From Natronoglycomyces albus (GTDB lineage: Bacteria > Actinomycetota > Actinomycetes > Mycobacteriales > Micromonosporaceae): a DNA stretch of 64,000 bases. The stretch spans positions 2,976,001-3,040,000 of the forward strand of contig NZ_CP070496.1 of the NCBI RefSeq assembly GCF_016925535.1, in the 5' to 3' direction. The notes under the pieces are model-generated. The model searched no databases, had not been told where the DNA came from, and worked only from the letters and a program-made list of their open reading frames with translations. This document shows, one piece after another, positions 33,816 through 43,580 of this stretch (within the stretch, counting starts at the first letter, position 1; every line of letters begins with the position of its first letter). A program made the translations under genes and the position numbers.

Positions 33816-34091
33816 ATGCCGTATGAAGAGGCTGAAGTATTTGAGATGGATGTCGATGGCGACGGTAAGCCCGACACCGTCGGCGTGATGAAGAACGCAG
33901 AGGGACACACCGAGTATCACATCGACACGACTGGTGACGGTAAGGCCAATATGAAGGCCGTGGACTTTGACAACGACGGTGCCATTGACAAGGTTTCGAT
34001 CGACACCACTGGTGACCAAAATTTTGACACGGTCGTGGAGGACACAACCGGGGATGGGGTTCTCGACTCGAAGAAAAGCGTTGAGGGCTGA
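33816..34091 (+). CDS. small acidic protein made of DxDxDG calcium-binding-like repeats
   Basis: 91 residues from ATG 33816 (GGAG eight bases before). Almost all of it is five loops: DVDGDGKPD, DTTGDGKAN, DFDNDGAID, DTTGDQNFD, DTTGDGVLD, spaced about 14-20 residues, as in dockerin or thrombospondin type 3 Ca2+ loops. There is no signal peptide, so it should be cytoplasmic. It may buffer or sense Ca2+. The function is otherwise unknown. The terminator that follows is shared with a convergent gene. Confidence 0.8.
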   Translation: MPYEEAEVFEMDVDGDGKPDTVGVMKNAEGHTEYHIDTTGDGKANMKAVDFDNDGAIDKVSIDTTGDQNFDTVVEDTTGDGVLDSKKSVEG

Positions 34092-34141
34092 GCCCCTCCC
34101 GTTTTTAGGCGGAAGGGACTGCCGGTTCGACCAGGGCCAGG

Positions 34142-34170
34142 GGCTGCTTGGTCCACAGTGCCAGGCAGCC
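34142..34170. terminator. hairpin between the calcium-repeat and VOC genes
   Basis: A ten-bp stem GGCTGCTTGG with CCAGGCAGCC (one G-U pair) and nine-base loop lies between two convergent genes. It probably ends both transcripts. Confidence 0.55.
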
Positions 34171-34181
34171 CTCCCGCCTCC

Positions 34182-34583
34182 TCATTCGGTGGCGGTCGCC
34201 GCCCGTTCGGCCTCGGAGCGGACGATGCAGAATTCGTTTCCCTCCGGGTCGGCTAGGACCACCCAGCCAGAGCCGTCGGGGCGAACGAAGTTGTCGGCCA
34301 CCACGCTCGCCCCCAGTTCTACGAGACGCCGCACTTCCTCCTCACGGGTGCGGTCGGATTCCAAGTCCAGGTGAATCCGGTTCTTAATGGTCTTTTTCTC
34401 CGGCACGTTGATGAAGAGGAGTCCGGTGCCCTCCGCCTCTGCTGGCCCCACATAGTTTTCGGTGTGGTCGGGCCCGTTGGGGTCGTCTTTGTCCTCAACC
34501 CAGCCCAGGGCCTCACCCCACCACAGCGCCTGTTTGTAGGAGTTCTCCGCGTCGATGGTGATGGCGTGAAGTCGCGCTACCAA
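34182..34583 (-). CDS. VOC-family (glyoxalase/bleomycin-resistance fold) protein
   Basis: 133 residues. Two beta-alpha-beta-beta-beta halves can be read: VARLHAITIDAENSYKQALWWGEALGW, LLFINVPEKKTIKNRIHLDLES and the second half ELGASVVADNFVRPDGSGWVVLADPEGNEFCIV. The final DPEGNEFCIV is the typical VOC signature with the acidic ligand. The substrate is unknown. The metal-binding His and Glu are partly present. Single gene. Confidence 0.88.
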   Translation of the reverse strand: MVARLHAITIDAENSYKQALWWGEALGWVEDKDDPNGPDHTENYVGPAEAEGTGLLFINVPEKKTIKNRIHLDLESDRTREEEVRRLVELGASVVADNFVRPDGSGWVVLADPEGNEFCIVRSEAERAATATE

Positions 34584-34684
34584 TGTTGCTCCTTGTTGTC
34601 ACTGCGCCCGTTTGTGCGCTCTGCCTCATGCTGACAGTATTCGTTGCCACCGACAATCGATTAATTTCGTGTCAGACTTGCCCC

Positions 34685-35257
34685 ATGAGCGCATTGAAAC
34701 ACCCGGTCTTGCAGACTCCTATCGACGCGGACTGGCCTGAGGGTCTCCAGGTCGCCTATTTCGGGATGGGGTGTTTCTGGGGAGCCGAACGTCTCTTTTG
34801 GCAAACCGAGGGCGTCTATGCCACGGCCGTGGGCTATCAGGGCGGGCACGTTGAGCGGCCCGACTACGACGCGGTTTGTCGTGAAAGCACAGGTCACGCC
34901 GAGGTGGTGCGGGTCGTCTACGACCCGGCCCGGGTTGACTACGAGGCGCTGCTGAAGGTGTTTTGGGAAAATCACGACCCGACGCAGGGAATGCGGCAGG
35001 GAAACGACGTCGGTAGCCAATACCGGTCGGTCATTTTCACCACGACGAAGCCGCAGCTAGAGGCCGCCCAGCGCAGCGCTGCGGCCTTCGCGCCGGTTGT
35101 GGCGGCGCATGGCCGCGGCGCGATCACCACTCACATCGGGCAGGCGCCGCAGTTTTGGCTGGCCGAGGACTACCATCAGCAGTATCTGTACTGGAATCCA
35201 TTGGGGTACTGCAATCACGGCCCCAATGGGATGAGCTGCCCGATCGGGATTAAATAG
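34685..35257 (+). CDS. msrA: peptide-methionine (S)-S-oxide reductase A
   Basis: 190 residues from ATG 34685; the frame extends 102 bases further upstream without support. The catalytic motif is GMGCFWGAE with Cys30, followed by GVYATAVGYQGGHVERPDY, TGHAEVVRVVYDPARVDYEALLKVFWENHDPTQGMRQGNDVGSQYRSVIF. The resolving Cys lie in the C-terminal GYCNHGPNGMSCPIGIK. It repairs oxidised methionine in proteins, with thioredoxin as reductant. No msrB is adjacent. The start lacks a ribosome binding site, so a leaderless or weakly translated mRNA is possible. Confidence 0.94.
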   Translation: MSALKHPVLQTPIDADWPEGLQVAYFGMGCFWGAERLFWQTEGVYATAVGYQGGHVERPDYDAVCRESTGHAEVVRVVYDPARVDYEALLKVFWENHDPTQGMRQGNDVGSQYRSVIFTTTKPQLEAAQRSAAAFAPVVAAHGRGAITTHIGQAPQFWLAEDYHQQYLYWNPLGYCNHGPNGMSCPIGIK

Positions 35258-35376
35258 CCTTGACCGACCTAGTTGAGTCCTTTAAGGTGAGTTCGTCCTG
35301 CCCTAGGCGCGCTGGCTCCGGATGACCGCGCCCCATTTGGAGAGGGAGGCTGTCCGTTCGAGCCGGACCAGGTCCG

Positions 35377-35401
35377 GGGGACGTCTCGTAGAGGCGTCCC
35401 C
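35377..35401 (+). terminator. hairpin after msrA
   Basis: Nested stem GGGGACG TCT CGT AGA with closing CGTCCCC. It lies between msrA and the convergent regulator gene. Confidence 0.5.
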
Positions 35402-35509
35402 AAGCCATCTCATGCCGGTGGCCAGATTCCACGTTCGTACCCGGTGCCCCGAGACCTGGTCCTCGCCTTGAATTCCACGGCCAATATCCGCCTCGCTCTG
35501 AATCCAGGC

Positions 35510-38257
35510 TCAGCTTTCGATTTGCTCGGACCTTTCCCACTGATAGTTGGCCAGTTGAGTGCGGCTTTGGATGCCAAGTTTGCGATATATGCGACTCAAC
35601 CGGGACTCAATCGTCTTCACACTCACGTTCAGTGCCGTAGCTGTTTGCCGGTTACTGGCCCCGCCTATGACGAGTTTGGCGATCCGCGCCTCTCCGGTCG
35701 TCAACGGCCCATAGCCAGAGGTCTCAGTGGTCGGGGCGTCCTCCAAGAGCCGCTGCTCGGCGTCGACCTGCTCAATCCACGGCCCCGCTCCACACTCGGC
35801 AAACAGCTCCGAGGCCTGCCCTAGCAACTGCCGGGCGTGACCGCGCCGACGCCGCCGCCGCTCCAGTACCCCCATCGCCAAGATCGCCCTGCCCTGCTCG
35901 ATACGCAAACCCATGCGAGCGAACCCCGAGCGGGCCCGTTCGAGCAGCTCGGCGGCCTTGGCGTGTTCACCGGCAGCAACCCGACAGGACGCCTCGGCCA
36001 CGTCCATACGCAGCTGCACGTTCTCCCGGCCCAGTTCCGCGGCGCGGTCCCGGGTGTGCGAAATCAGCGACCACGCCGCTTCCACCTCGCCTGTCTGCAC
36101 CAGCGCCTCGGCCAATTCTCCCCGCCAGTGCAAGACCGACGGATCGCCGACATTGCAGCGATCTTCCAGGCTCTGCACCTCGCGCAGCTTCTCAACGGCC
36201 GCCGCGGACCTACTCGCGTGCAAGTCCAGCTGCCCCAGCACAAACAGGTTGCGAATGGTGAAAACCACATCATGGTCTTCCCGCGCCGCCGCCAGCCCCT
36301 GCCCGGCCAAGGTCGTGGCCCGCCGATGGTCGCCCGCTGCTGTCTCGATTAGCGCCGAGACGTACCACAGCGGGCTCAACGACAGGTCAGAGTGCGCCAA
36401 ATGAGCTAGAGCACGATCGATCAACTCCCGCGCCTCGACACAGTTGCCGCTACGCAACTCGATCTCGGCGAGGCTGCGCAGTACCTCGGTCAGCGCCTTC
36501 AAATCTCCTTGCTGTTTGGCCAACTCCAGCAAGGCGCCAAACTCCGAGCGCGCATCATCGAGGCGGTCGTCAAAGAGCGCGTGCCGGGCCCACACAAAGC
36601 GAGCCGAGCCGGGGATATCGGTCGCTGGATCGGGGTGAATCGCATAGGCCCGGGCGATGGTGGTCTCGGCAGCAGGATCGCCCAGCATCCGCTGTACTCG
36701 ACCAACCATCGTCATGGTCTGCATGTGGATCCAGGCGTTGCCGGAGCTCTCGGCCAGCTGTTCGGCCCGCCGGGCCTGCTCCAGGACTTCGCAGAGGTCG
36801 CCGTCGATAATGTGGGTACGCCACGCCCGCCACAAGGCCAGCTCCGCTTGCAAGGCCGGATCGGTCTTGGCATTGGCCGCGGCGGCGCTGAAGATCTCCC
36901 GCACCTGTTCGAAATCCTGGCCAGCCGCGTTGATGACCGCCAGTTGCGCCCGCAACCGATCGGACGGATCACCGCCCCGTTCGAACACCGCCCTTGCCGC
37001 CCGCTCCACCAAGGTGATGCGTCCGGCCGCAGCCGCCAATTCAGTGGCGGCGACCAACCGTCGGGTCGCCTCCGTATCGTCCTGGGCCGGAGTGTGATCA
37101 GCTGCCAATAGCGACAGCTCCGAGGCCAGCACCAAATCGCCCCGCCCTTTGGCCACCGCACAACCCCGGTCAAGTTCGGCGGCTAGTTCCGCATCGGGGC
37201 CGTCAGTGGCCATCGCCCGGTGCCGCACCGAGGCAACCGAGTCGGCCACGACTTCGGCCAGGCGCCGATGCACCCGCTTGACCGTCACTGAGGACGCCGC
37301 AGCCAGCAACGCCTCGGACGTCGATTCGGCGTGGAATGTCACCAAGCCTGTCGCGTCCACCGCCGTCAGCCCTTCCCGAGTGGCCTCAACTAGGTCCTCA
37401 TGGACCTTGGAACAACCGGCGCGGCGAAGCATCGCCTCGGTCGGATGCAAAGCCATAGCGGCGACTAGCAAAGTATGCTGCGCACGCGGCGATAGGGCCG
37501 CCAGCTGCTCATGCGCAATCGTCTCCACGGCCGGACCAAAGGAGGGGGCGATTCCGTCGCTACCACTGGCACGCATAGTGCCACCGATGCGCAATGCCAG
37601 GTCGACCCGGCCCCCACTGGCTCGATGGATGCCCGCCACATGTCGGTTGGGCAACTGCAACGGAGCCAACACCTCCACGATCTCGGCCAGGTCCCACGGG
37701 GGAATCCCGATCTCGTGCTGGGCAGTCGCTCCCAATTTGCGATACAGCCCCGGCTGACGGGCCGCCAGCAACAGCCGCAACCGGACCGGGCTGACGTGCT
37801 TCCACAATTGCGAAAGCAACTTGAGGCTGGAGGCATCGATGTGATCGGCCGGGTCGATCACCAACCACATTGGCCGCTCCCCGGTGAGCACCCGAAACAA
37901 GTCCCGGACCCCCAGATGCACCGCCACCGTGTCAACCTGCTCCATCGGCGAGGCATTCCGGCGCAGCAGAGTCGACACCGCGTCCCGACGCGGAGGAGTC
38001 AGATCGTCAATGAGCGACTCATCGACCTCGCACAAAAGCTCTGCCAGCGTCGCATAGGGAGCACAACGGTCGGTCGGATGCGCCCGCATGATCAACGCGT
38101 CATCGACATCGCTCAAGAACTGATCAATCAGAACACTTTTACCTACTCCCGGCAAACCACACAAAATCGCCCGATAATTCACGGCCAACGACTTGCGGAC
38201 ATGCGACAAGACACCGAGGCGCTCAATCGGCGGGCAAAACGTTATAGGGACGGACAT
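35510..38257 (-). CDS. large LuxR-family regulator with AAA/STAND-like ATPase domain
   Basis: 915 residues from ATG 38257, after GAGGAG. The N-terminal P-loop is GLPGVGKSVLIDQFL at about 35, with Walker B-like WLVIDPADHID at about 145 (LVID followed by ADH). A long middle region of about 500 residues is alpha-helical with TPR character (DLKALTEVLRSLAEIELRSG, WYVSALIETAAGDHRRATTLAG). The C-terminal LuxR HTH is LTTGEARIAKLVIGGASNRQTATALNVSVKTIESRLSRIYRKLGIQ. This is the LAL/MalT architecture. Its target genes are not visible. A signal must bind the middle region, and ATP is needed for activity in relatives. Confidence 0.9.
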   Translation of the reverse strand: MSVPITFCPPIERLGVLSHVRKSLAVNYRAILCGLPGVGKSVLIDQFLSDVDDALIMRAHPTDRCAPYATLAELLCEVDESLIDDLTPPRRDAVSTLLRRNASPMEQVDTVAVHLGVRDLFRVLTGERPMWLVIDPADHIDASSLKLLSQLWKHVSPVRLRLLLAARQPGLYRKLGATAQHEIGIPPWDLAEIVEVLAPLQLPNRHVAGIHRASGGRVDLALRIGGTMRASGSDGIAPSFGPAVETIAHEQLAALSPRAQHTLLVAAMALHPTEAMLRRAGCSKVHEDLVEATREGLTAVDATGLVTFHAESTSEALLAAASSVTVKRVHRRLAEVVADSVASVRHRAMATDGPDAELAAELDRGCAVAKGRGDLVLASELSLLAADHTPAQDDTEATRRLVAATELAAAAGRITLVERAARAVFERGGDPSDRLRAQLAVINAAGQDFEQVREIFSAAAANAKTDPALQAELALWRAWRTHIIDGDLCEVLEQARRAEQLAESSGNAWIHMQTMTMVGRVQRMLGDPAAETTIARAYAIHPDPATDIPGSARFVWARHALFDDRLDDARSEFGALLELAKQQGDLKALTEVLRSLAEIELRSGNCVEARELIDRALAHLAHSDLSLSPLWYVSALIETAAGDHRRATTLAGQGLAAAREDHDVVFTIRNLFVLGQLDLHASRSAAAVEKLREVQSLEDRCNVGDPSVLHWRGELAEALVQTGEVEAAWSLISHTRDRAAELGRENVQLRMDVAEASCRVAAGEHAKAAELLERARSGFARMGLRIEQGRAILAMGVLERRRRRRGHARQLLGQASELFAECGAGPWIEQVDAEQRLLEDAPTTETSGYGPLTTGEARIAKLVIGGASNRQTATALNVSVKTIESRLSRIYRKLGIQSRTQLANYQWERSEQIES

Positions 38258-38673
38258 GTGATTCACGCTCCTCGCAGACCGGAATACTACCCGCAAGTGA
38301 TCTTGTGGGGAAGCCGTTGCGGTCCACACAGGGGCTTCCCCTCCTCAACCCACCTGAGCTGACGAGGGTTTCCTCCCATTGCCAAGTATCGAATTATGCC
38401 GATACGCTTCCCCTTGTCTGAAGCTTGACCACCCCTTGGCCTCAGACACTCGCGGTGGCCGCAACAAACAGCATCCGGTGCGGCCACCCAAACTAGAGCT
38501 CTACTCACACGATCGCTCACAACCAGGCCGATAGCTGATTTACCTGCGTAAATGCTACCTCCAACGGCCTGACTGAGCCTATCTGAATAAAGCTCTCCTA
38601 CTGGTTTCCCGGCCTAGGCGACCTCCCACGTTGATTCCGTGAGGCCTTCCGAGAATCCCGAAAGGTACCCCTC
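38258..38673. other. intergenic region between LuxR regulator and protease
   Basis: No gene is seen in about 416 bases. TTTACCTGCGTAAA (38539-38552) is a short palindrome that could be a regulator site. A GAAAGG site precedes the protease start. Confidence 0.4.
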
Positions 38674-40179
38674 ATGACATTCAAGAAAGTTATGGCCGGA
38701 ATCGCCATAACCGCGCTGGCAGTGGCTCTGCCGTGGGCCGCGACGGCCCACGCGGAACCAACCGAGGTGCCCCCAGAAGTGTCCACAGCGGCCAATCCCA
38801 CCGATCAACTCCTTGCCGACGAGGCCAGCACCACCATCGTGAACGGGACCCCGGCCTCATATGTCGACCACCCATTCATCATCACCGGGCTGCGCGTCGG
38901 TGGCGGCGGCCCACAGGGTGCCTCCTGCACGGCCAGTGTGGTCAACGAACGGCAAGTCATCACCGCCGCACACTGCATGATCGACGTCAGTGGCGCCAAA
39001 AGTTACCTCTACGGCGACGACGACCTCAACTCGCCAGGTGACGAACTGTGGCGATCCGAAGTCGTCGAATACCTGCCTCACCCCAACTACGGTGGGCCCA
39101 ACGGCTGGCGCCAAGGCCATGACGTGGCCATCGTGACCGTCGCCGACGACATCCCCGTGGCCCCTTCCGACTGGGTCACCGTCGCGACATCCGCCGACAG
39201 CGGACTGACTCAGCCTGGAGCCGAAGCCTTCACCCTGGGCTTCGGACAGCAGTCATCCGGCGGAGCCTCTGGTGTGTTGATGGGAACCACCCTGCCCATC
39301 AACAACCACAATGACTGCCAAGTCTTCGACGTGGTGGTCAACCCCGACCAAATGATTTGCGCCGGTTACAACGACGGGCGCACCGGAATCTGTTCGGGTG
39401 ACTCCGGCGGCCCCCTCATCGTCGACGGCGTCGTCGTCGGCATCACCTCGTGGGGCTCCAGCATGTGCGACCGGTACAGCATCTTCGCGAAAATGACCGG
39501 CCAGCTGGGCGACTGGGTCGATTCGGTCCTCGACCAAGAACCGCCCGAAGGGTTCACCATCTCGGTCGACCCCGCTAGCGGAGAAGTCGACGCCGGTGAA
39601 TCCGTCACCGCCACTGTCAACACCGAGACCCTCGCGGGCAGCGACCCGCAAGAGGTCACGCTGTCGCACACCGGTTCAGGCGCGGATGTGACTGTCGAAT
39701 TCGCCTCGGAGACCATCATCTCCGGAGAATCCACCGACGTCACCTTCACCGCCGCAGCAGAGGCTGCCGACGCCCTAGTGGACATAACCATCACCGGATC
39801 GGGAACCGTCGACCACTCGACTGGTTACACGCTCACCATCGGCGACGGGCCGCCAGCGCCGGATTGTTTCGCTGAGAACAACTCCGCGCAACCTATCCAG
39901 TTTGGTTGGATGACCACGTCCAATCTGACGCTGGAGTGCGGTGGGGCCACAGGCACGATCACGGTTGACATCGACGTGACACACGCTGCGGCATCTGACC
40001 TGTGGTACATGCTCGTGGCCCCAAATGGGACCACGCACACCCTGAAAAACATCGGCCAACCTGACTCTGGCACGTACACGGCCAACGTCGGCACCGTCTC
40101 GGGAACCTACACGCTGCAGATTTTTAATCTCAGCTTCCAAGACGGGACCCTCAACGCCTGGTCGGCCGGTCAGTCCTAA
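38674..40179 (+). CDS. secreted S1-family serine protease with C-terminal P domain
   Basis: 501 residues. Sec signal peptide 1-27 (ending ATAHA), short propeptide to about 54, mature start IVNG. The triad is His100 (TAAHC), Asp150 (GHDVAIV) and Ser244 (CSGDSGGP). The specificity position six before Ser is Gly238, not Asp, so it is not a typical trypsin. Residues about 286-395 form a beta-sandwich (FTISVDPASGEVDAGESVTA). Residues about 397-501 (CFAENNSAQPIQFGWMTT ... WYMLVAPNGTTHTLK) form a proprotein-convertase P-like domain. It likely degrades proteins outside the cell. Confidence 0.92.
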   Translation: MTFKKVMAGIAITALAVALPWAATAHAEPTEVPPEVSTAANPTDQLLADEASTTIVNGTPASYVDHPFIITGLRVGGGGPQGASCTASVVNERQVITAAHCMIDVSGAKSYLYGDDDLNSPGDELWRSEVVEYLPHPNYGGPNGWRQGHDVAIVTVADDIPVAPSDWVTVATSADSGLTQPGAEAFTLGFGQQSSGGASGVLMGTTLPINNHNDCQVFDVVVNPDQMICAGYNDGRTGICSGDSGGPLIVDGVVVGITSWGSSMCDRYSIFAKMTGQLGDWVDSVLDQEPPEGFTISVDPASGEVDAGESVTATVNTETLAGSDPQEVTLSHTGSGADVTVEFASETIISGESTDVTFTAAAEAADALVDITITGSGTVDHSTGYTLTIGDGPPAPDCFAENNSAQPIQFGWMTTSNLTLECGGATGTITVDIDVTHAAASDLWYMLVAPNGTTHTLKNIGQPDSGTYTANVGTVSGTYTLQIFNLSFQDGTLNAWSAGQS

Positions 40180-40241
40180 CTGCCAAGGTCTACTCGACCT
40201 GTGAACTTGGTGTCGTCTGACTTCGGTCGACACCTCCGATC

Positions 40242-40270
40242 GGCCCCCAATGGGTGCGACATTGGGGGCC
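40242..40270 (+). terminator. terminator of the S1 protease gene
   Basis: A ten-bp perfect stem GGCCCCCAAT with ATTGGGGGCC and nine-base loop, about 60 bases after the stop. Confidence 0.7.
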
Positions 40271-40314
40271 GTCACCCTCTTAGCCCGAGGCTAAGCAGCG
40301 GCGCTGCCGGAAGC

Positions 40315-40350
40315 GCGAGGGGCACCGACCGTACGGTCGGTGCCCCTCGC
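40315..40350. terminator. large palindrome between protease and cbs genes
   Basis: A 36-bp perfect palindrome: left arm starts GCGAGGGGCACC and the arms meet at the CGTACG centre. It lies 16 bases downstream of the minus-strand cbs stop and is probably a terminator for it. Confidence 0.6.
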
Positions 40351-40365
40351 CTAGTCTCCATGCCG

Positions 40366-41733
40366 CTAGTTTTCCACGTACGCCAGCAAATCCTGTCGGG
40401 TCAACACGCCGACGGGTTTACCCTCGGCCAAGACCAGTGCCGCGTCCTTGTCGGCCAGCAAGGCGACCGCGTCGGCCACGGTGGTACCAGAGCCGATCGT
40501 CGCCAGCGAGGAGCCGATGTGTTTCTCCACCGGGTCGTGCAACGAGGCCTTGCCGTTAAACAGCGCGTCCATTAGCTCTCGCTCGGCCACCGCGCCTGCG
40601 ACCTCTCCCATCACCACAGGCGGCTCAGCCTTAAGCACCGGCATTTGACTTACGCCGTACTCACGCAAGATGTTGATCGCCTCGCGCACCGTGTCGGTGG
40701 GGTGCACGTGTACCAGCTCGGGGATATCGGAGGATTTCGCCGCCAGCACGCTCCCGACGGTCGTGGCGCTGTCGCCCGCGGAGAGGAAACCGAACTCGGT
40801 CATCCACTTGTCATTGAAGATTTTCGAAAGGTAGCCGCGACCGCCATCGGGAAGCAGGACCACAAATGTGTCGTCAGCTGTGGCGTTCTTGGCGGCTTTC
40901 AGGCCAGCCACGACCGCCATTCCGGCGGAGCCGCCGACCAGGAGGCCCTCTTCGCGGGCCAGGCGGCGCGTCATGTGGAACGATTCGGCGTCGGTGACTT
41001 CGATGATCTCGTCACAGACATTGCGGTCGTAGTTGTCCGGCCAGAAATCCTCGCCGACGCCTTCCACCAGGTAGGGGCGACCAGTACCGCCCGAATAGAC
41101 CGACCCTTCCGGGTCGGCTCCGATGATCTTGACGCGCCCGTCGGAGGCTTCCTTGAGGTAGGTGCCGGTGCCGGAAATGGTGCCACCGGTGCCCACGCCC
41201 GCCACGAAGTGCGTTAGTTCGCCATCGGTCTGCCGCCATAGTTCCGGGCCGGTGTCGGCGTAGTGAGAGGCCGGGTTGGCTGGGTGGGAGTACTGGTTGG
41301 GCTTCCAGCCGCCTTCGATTTCCTCGGCGAGTCGGTCGGAGACGCGGTAGTAGGATCGCTCGTCTTCGGGGTCGACGGCCGTGGGGCAGACGACGACTTC
41401 GGCCCCATAGGCCTTGAGGACGTTGCGCTTGTCCTCGGCGACCTTGTCTGGGCACACAAAGACGCAGCGATATCCGCGTTGCTGAGCGACCATCGCTAGG
41501 CCGATGCCGGTGTTGCCGCTAGTGGGCTCGACGATCGTACCGCCGGGTTTGAGCTGTCCGCTCTTCTCTCCCGCCTCGACGATGCGCTTGGCGATGCGGT
41601 CCTTCACCGAGCCGCCCGGGTTAACGTACTCGACTTTCACCAGTACCGTGGCGGCGATACCCTCGGTAACCGAGTTCAGCCGCACCAGCGGCGTGTTGCC
41701 AATGAGGTCCAAGACCGAATCATAGTAATGCAC
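40366..41733 (-). CDS. cbs: cystathionine beta-synthase
   Basis: 455 residues. The PLP domain (1-320): NTPLVRLNS, the PLP Lys in EYVNPGGSVKDR, EPTSGNTGIGLAMVA, and GVGTGGTISGTG. The C-terminal 335-455 is a pair of CBS (Bateman) domains (DSATTVGSVLAAKSSDIPELVHVHPTDTVREAINILREYGVSQMPV). It condenses serine (or acetylserine) with homocysteine. The heme-binding N-terminus of animal CBS is absent. With metB in the window it suggests reverse and forward transsulfuration. Confidence 0.94.
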   Translation of the reverse strand: MHYYDSVLDLIGNTPLVRLNSVTEGIAATVLVKVEYVNPGGSVKDRIAKRIVEAGEKSGQLKPGGTIVEPTSGNTGIGLAMVAQQRGYRCVFVCPDKVAEDKRNVLKAYGAEVVVCPTAVDPEDERSYYRVSDRLAEEIEGGWKPNQYSHPANPASHYADTGPELWRQTDGELTHFVAGVGTGGTISGTGTYLKEASDGRVKIIGADPEGSVYSGGTGRPYLVEGVGEDFWPDNYDRNVCDEIIEVTDAESFHMTRRLAREEGLLVGGSAGMAVVAGLKAAKNATADDTFVVLLPDGGRGYLSKIFNDKWMTEFGFLSAGDSATTVGSVLAAKSSDIPELVHVHPTDTVREAINILREYGVSQMPVLKAEPPVVMGEVAGAVAERELMDALFNGKASLHDPVEKHIGSSLATIGSGTTVADAVALLADKDAALVLAEGKPVGVLTRQDLLAYVEN

Positions 41734-41877
41734 CGCCCCAGACTACAACGCCCGCTTCACCAGGCACATCACCCTTAAGCATTCATCCCATGAATACGGT
41801 TTCCCGCAGGCTGGACACGGTGATCCTCGGATCGCGCGTGGGGCGGACAATCGGCTTCAGCGTCGCCGTAACCGTGC

Positions 41878-42408
41878 TCAGTCGCGGTGACTGATCTTGT
41901 ACCGCAGCTGGGCGTCCTTCTCGGCGACCATGCGCTCCATGTCGACTTGGTAGTTACTGACAGCCTCGCGCAGTTTGTCATCGTTGATGCCCAGCATGCG
42001 CACGGCTAGCAAACCCGCGTTCGCGGCTCCGCCGATCGAGACCGTCGCGACCGGAACTCCTTTGGGCATTTGCACGATCGACAGCAGCGAATCCATGCCG
42101 TCGAGGTGTTTGAGTGGCACAGGAACGCCCACGACGGGCAGCGGCGTGGACGAGGCCACCATACCGGGAAGGTGGGCCGCTCCCCCGGCTCCGGCGATGA
42201 TGACTTTCAAGCCTCGGCCAGCGGCGCTATCGGCGTAGGCCATCATGCCGTGTGGGGTGCGGTGGGCCGAGACGACGTGCACCTCATAGGGAACGTCGAA
42301 AGAATCGAGAGCCTCCGCCGCTGCCTCCATTGTGGGCCAGTCGGAGTCCGAACCCATGATGATCCCAACGAGGGGCCGGGGATGGGGCTTTTTGGTCGAC
42401 TCAGTCAT
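41878..42408 (-). CDS. purE: N5-carboxyaminoimidazole ribonucleotide mutase
   Basis: 176 residues, the class I PurE length. Signatures: [72 protein letters not shown]. It converts N5-CAIR to CAIR in purine synthesis. It begins two bases after the purK stop, so the two form an operon. A short charged tail ([19 protein letters not shown]) is normal. Confidence 0.96.
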   Translation of the reverse strand: MTESTKKPHPRPLVGIIMGSDSDWPTMEAAAEALDSFDVPYEVHVVSAHRTPHGMMAYADSAAGRGLKVIIAGAGGAAHLPGMVASSTPLPVVGVPVPLKHLDGMDSLLSIVQMPKGVPVATVSIGGAANAGLLAVRMLGINDDKLREAVSNYQVDMERMVAEKDAQLRYKISHRD

Positions 42409-42410
42409 GA

Positions 42411-43580
42411 CTACACCCTACCGTCACGTAGCCACGCAGCCGCGCGAGCTGCTCTGCGGCGCAGTTGATCAAGGTCGTCACCACAGACGTTGACGTGTCC
42501 AATCTTGCGACCCGGTCGCACCGCCTTGCCGTAGAGGTGCACCTTGACACCCGGGTCATCGTTCATAAGATGCTGGAGCCGTTCGTCCAATCGGGGGCCG
42601 CCTCCCCGGCGGGCCTGTTCCCCCTCGGGGCGGTGATAGCCGCCGAGCACATTGGCCATAACGGTGAATGGGGCGACCGGGGCTGTGTCACCGAGCGGAT
42701 AGTCCAGCACCGCGCGCAGATGTTGCTCAAATTGGCTGGTGACGGCACCGTCCATGGACCAGTGGCCGGAGTTGTGCGGCCGCATGGCCAGCTCGTTGAC
42801 GGTGATACCGGTCGGGGTCTCGAACAGCTCCACGGCCAGCATCCCGCATACGCCCAGTTCCTGGGCAATGCTCATGCCCAGTTCGGTGATCTCCTTGGCC
42901 ACCTCAGGGTCCAAATCGGGCGCGGGGGCGAGGACCTCCACGCACACACCGTCGCGCTGTACGGTCTCCACCACCGGGTACGCCTTCATCTCGCCGGACG
43001 GAGAGCGGGCGATCTGAATGGCCAGTTCCCGTTGCAGCTGGGCCTTCTCCTCAGCGATAAGGCGAATACCGGAGTCCAGGACAGCCTCGGCGGCCGCCAA
43101 GGAATCGATCATCCACACTCCCTTGCCGTCATAGCCGCCCCGGGCTGCCTTGAGAACGCAAGGGAAACCGAATGCCTCTAGGTCATCCAGCGAGGTGATC
43201 GGGGCCCAGCGTGGCATGGGCGCGCCCATGGTGTGCAGCTTTTCGCGCATGAGCTGCTTGTCTTGGGCGTACTGGAGTGCCTCGGGGCCGGGCTGGACTT
43301 CGACGCCATCGGCCACGAGTTGGCGCAACGCGGAGCCGGGGACATGCTCATGGTCGAAGGTGACGACGGTGCAGCCGGAAGCAAAGCGGCGCAGCGCGGC
43401 CAGCTGCGTGTAGTCGCCATAGGTGACGTCCGTGGCAACGACGGCAGCCGATTCGTCATCGGCGGCGGCTAGGACACGCAGGCTTTGCCCGAGTGCGATG
43501 GCGCTCTGATGCGTCATGCGGGCCAGTTGCCCGGCTCCGATCATCCCGACGATGGGCAGTTGGGTCGCGCCGTCCACCAG
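42411..43580 (-). CDS. purK: N5-carboxyaminoimidazole ribonucleotide synthase
   Basis: 389 residues from GTG 43580. This start is chosen because AGGAG lies seven bases upstream and the protein then begins with [21 protein letters not shown], as PurK should; the frame extends 234 bases further upstream. The ATP-grasp fold is shown by [45 protein letters not shown], and [32 protein letters not shown]. It makes N5-CAIR from AIR, ATP and bicarbonate. It is followed by purE. Confidence 0.95.
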   Translation of the reverse strand: MVDGATQLPIVGMIGAGQLARMTHQSAIALGQSLRVLAAADDESAAVVATDVTYGDYTQLAALRRFASGCTVVTFDHEHVPGSALRQLVADGVEVQPGPEALQYAQDKQLMREKLHTMGAPMPRWAPITSLDDLEAFGFPCVLKAARGGYDGKGVWMIDSLAAAEAVLDSGIRLIAEEKAQLQRELAIQIARSPSGEMKAYPVVETVQRDGVCVEVLAPAPDLDPEVAKEITELGMSIAQELGVCGMLAVELFETPTGITVNELAMRPHNSGHWSMDGAVTSQFEQHLRAVLDYPLGDTAPVAPFTVMANVLGGYHRPEGEQARRGGGPRLDERLQHLMNDDPGVKVHLYGKAVRPGRKIGHVNVCGDDLDQLRRRAARAAAWLRDGRV

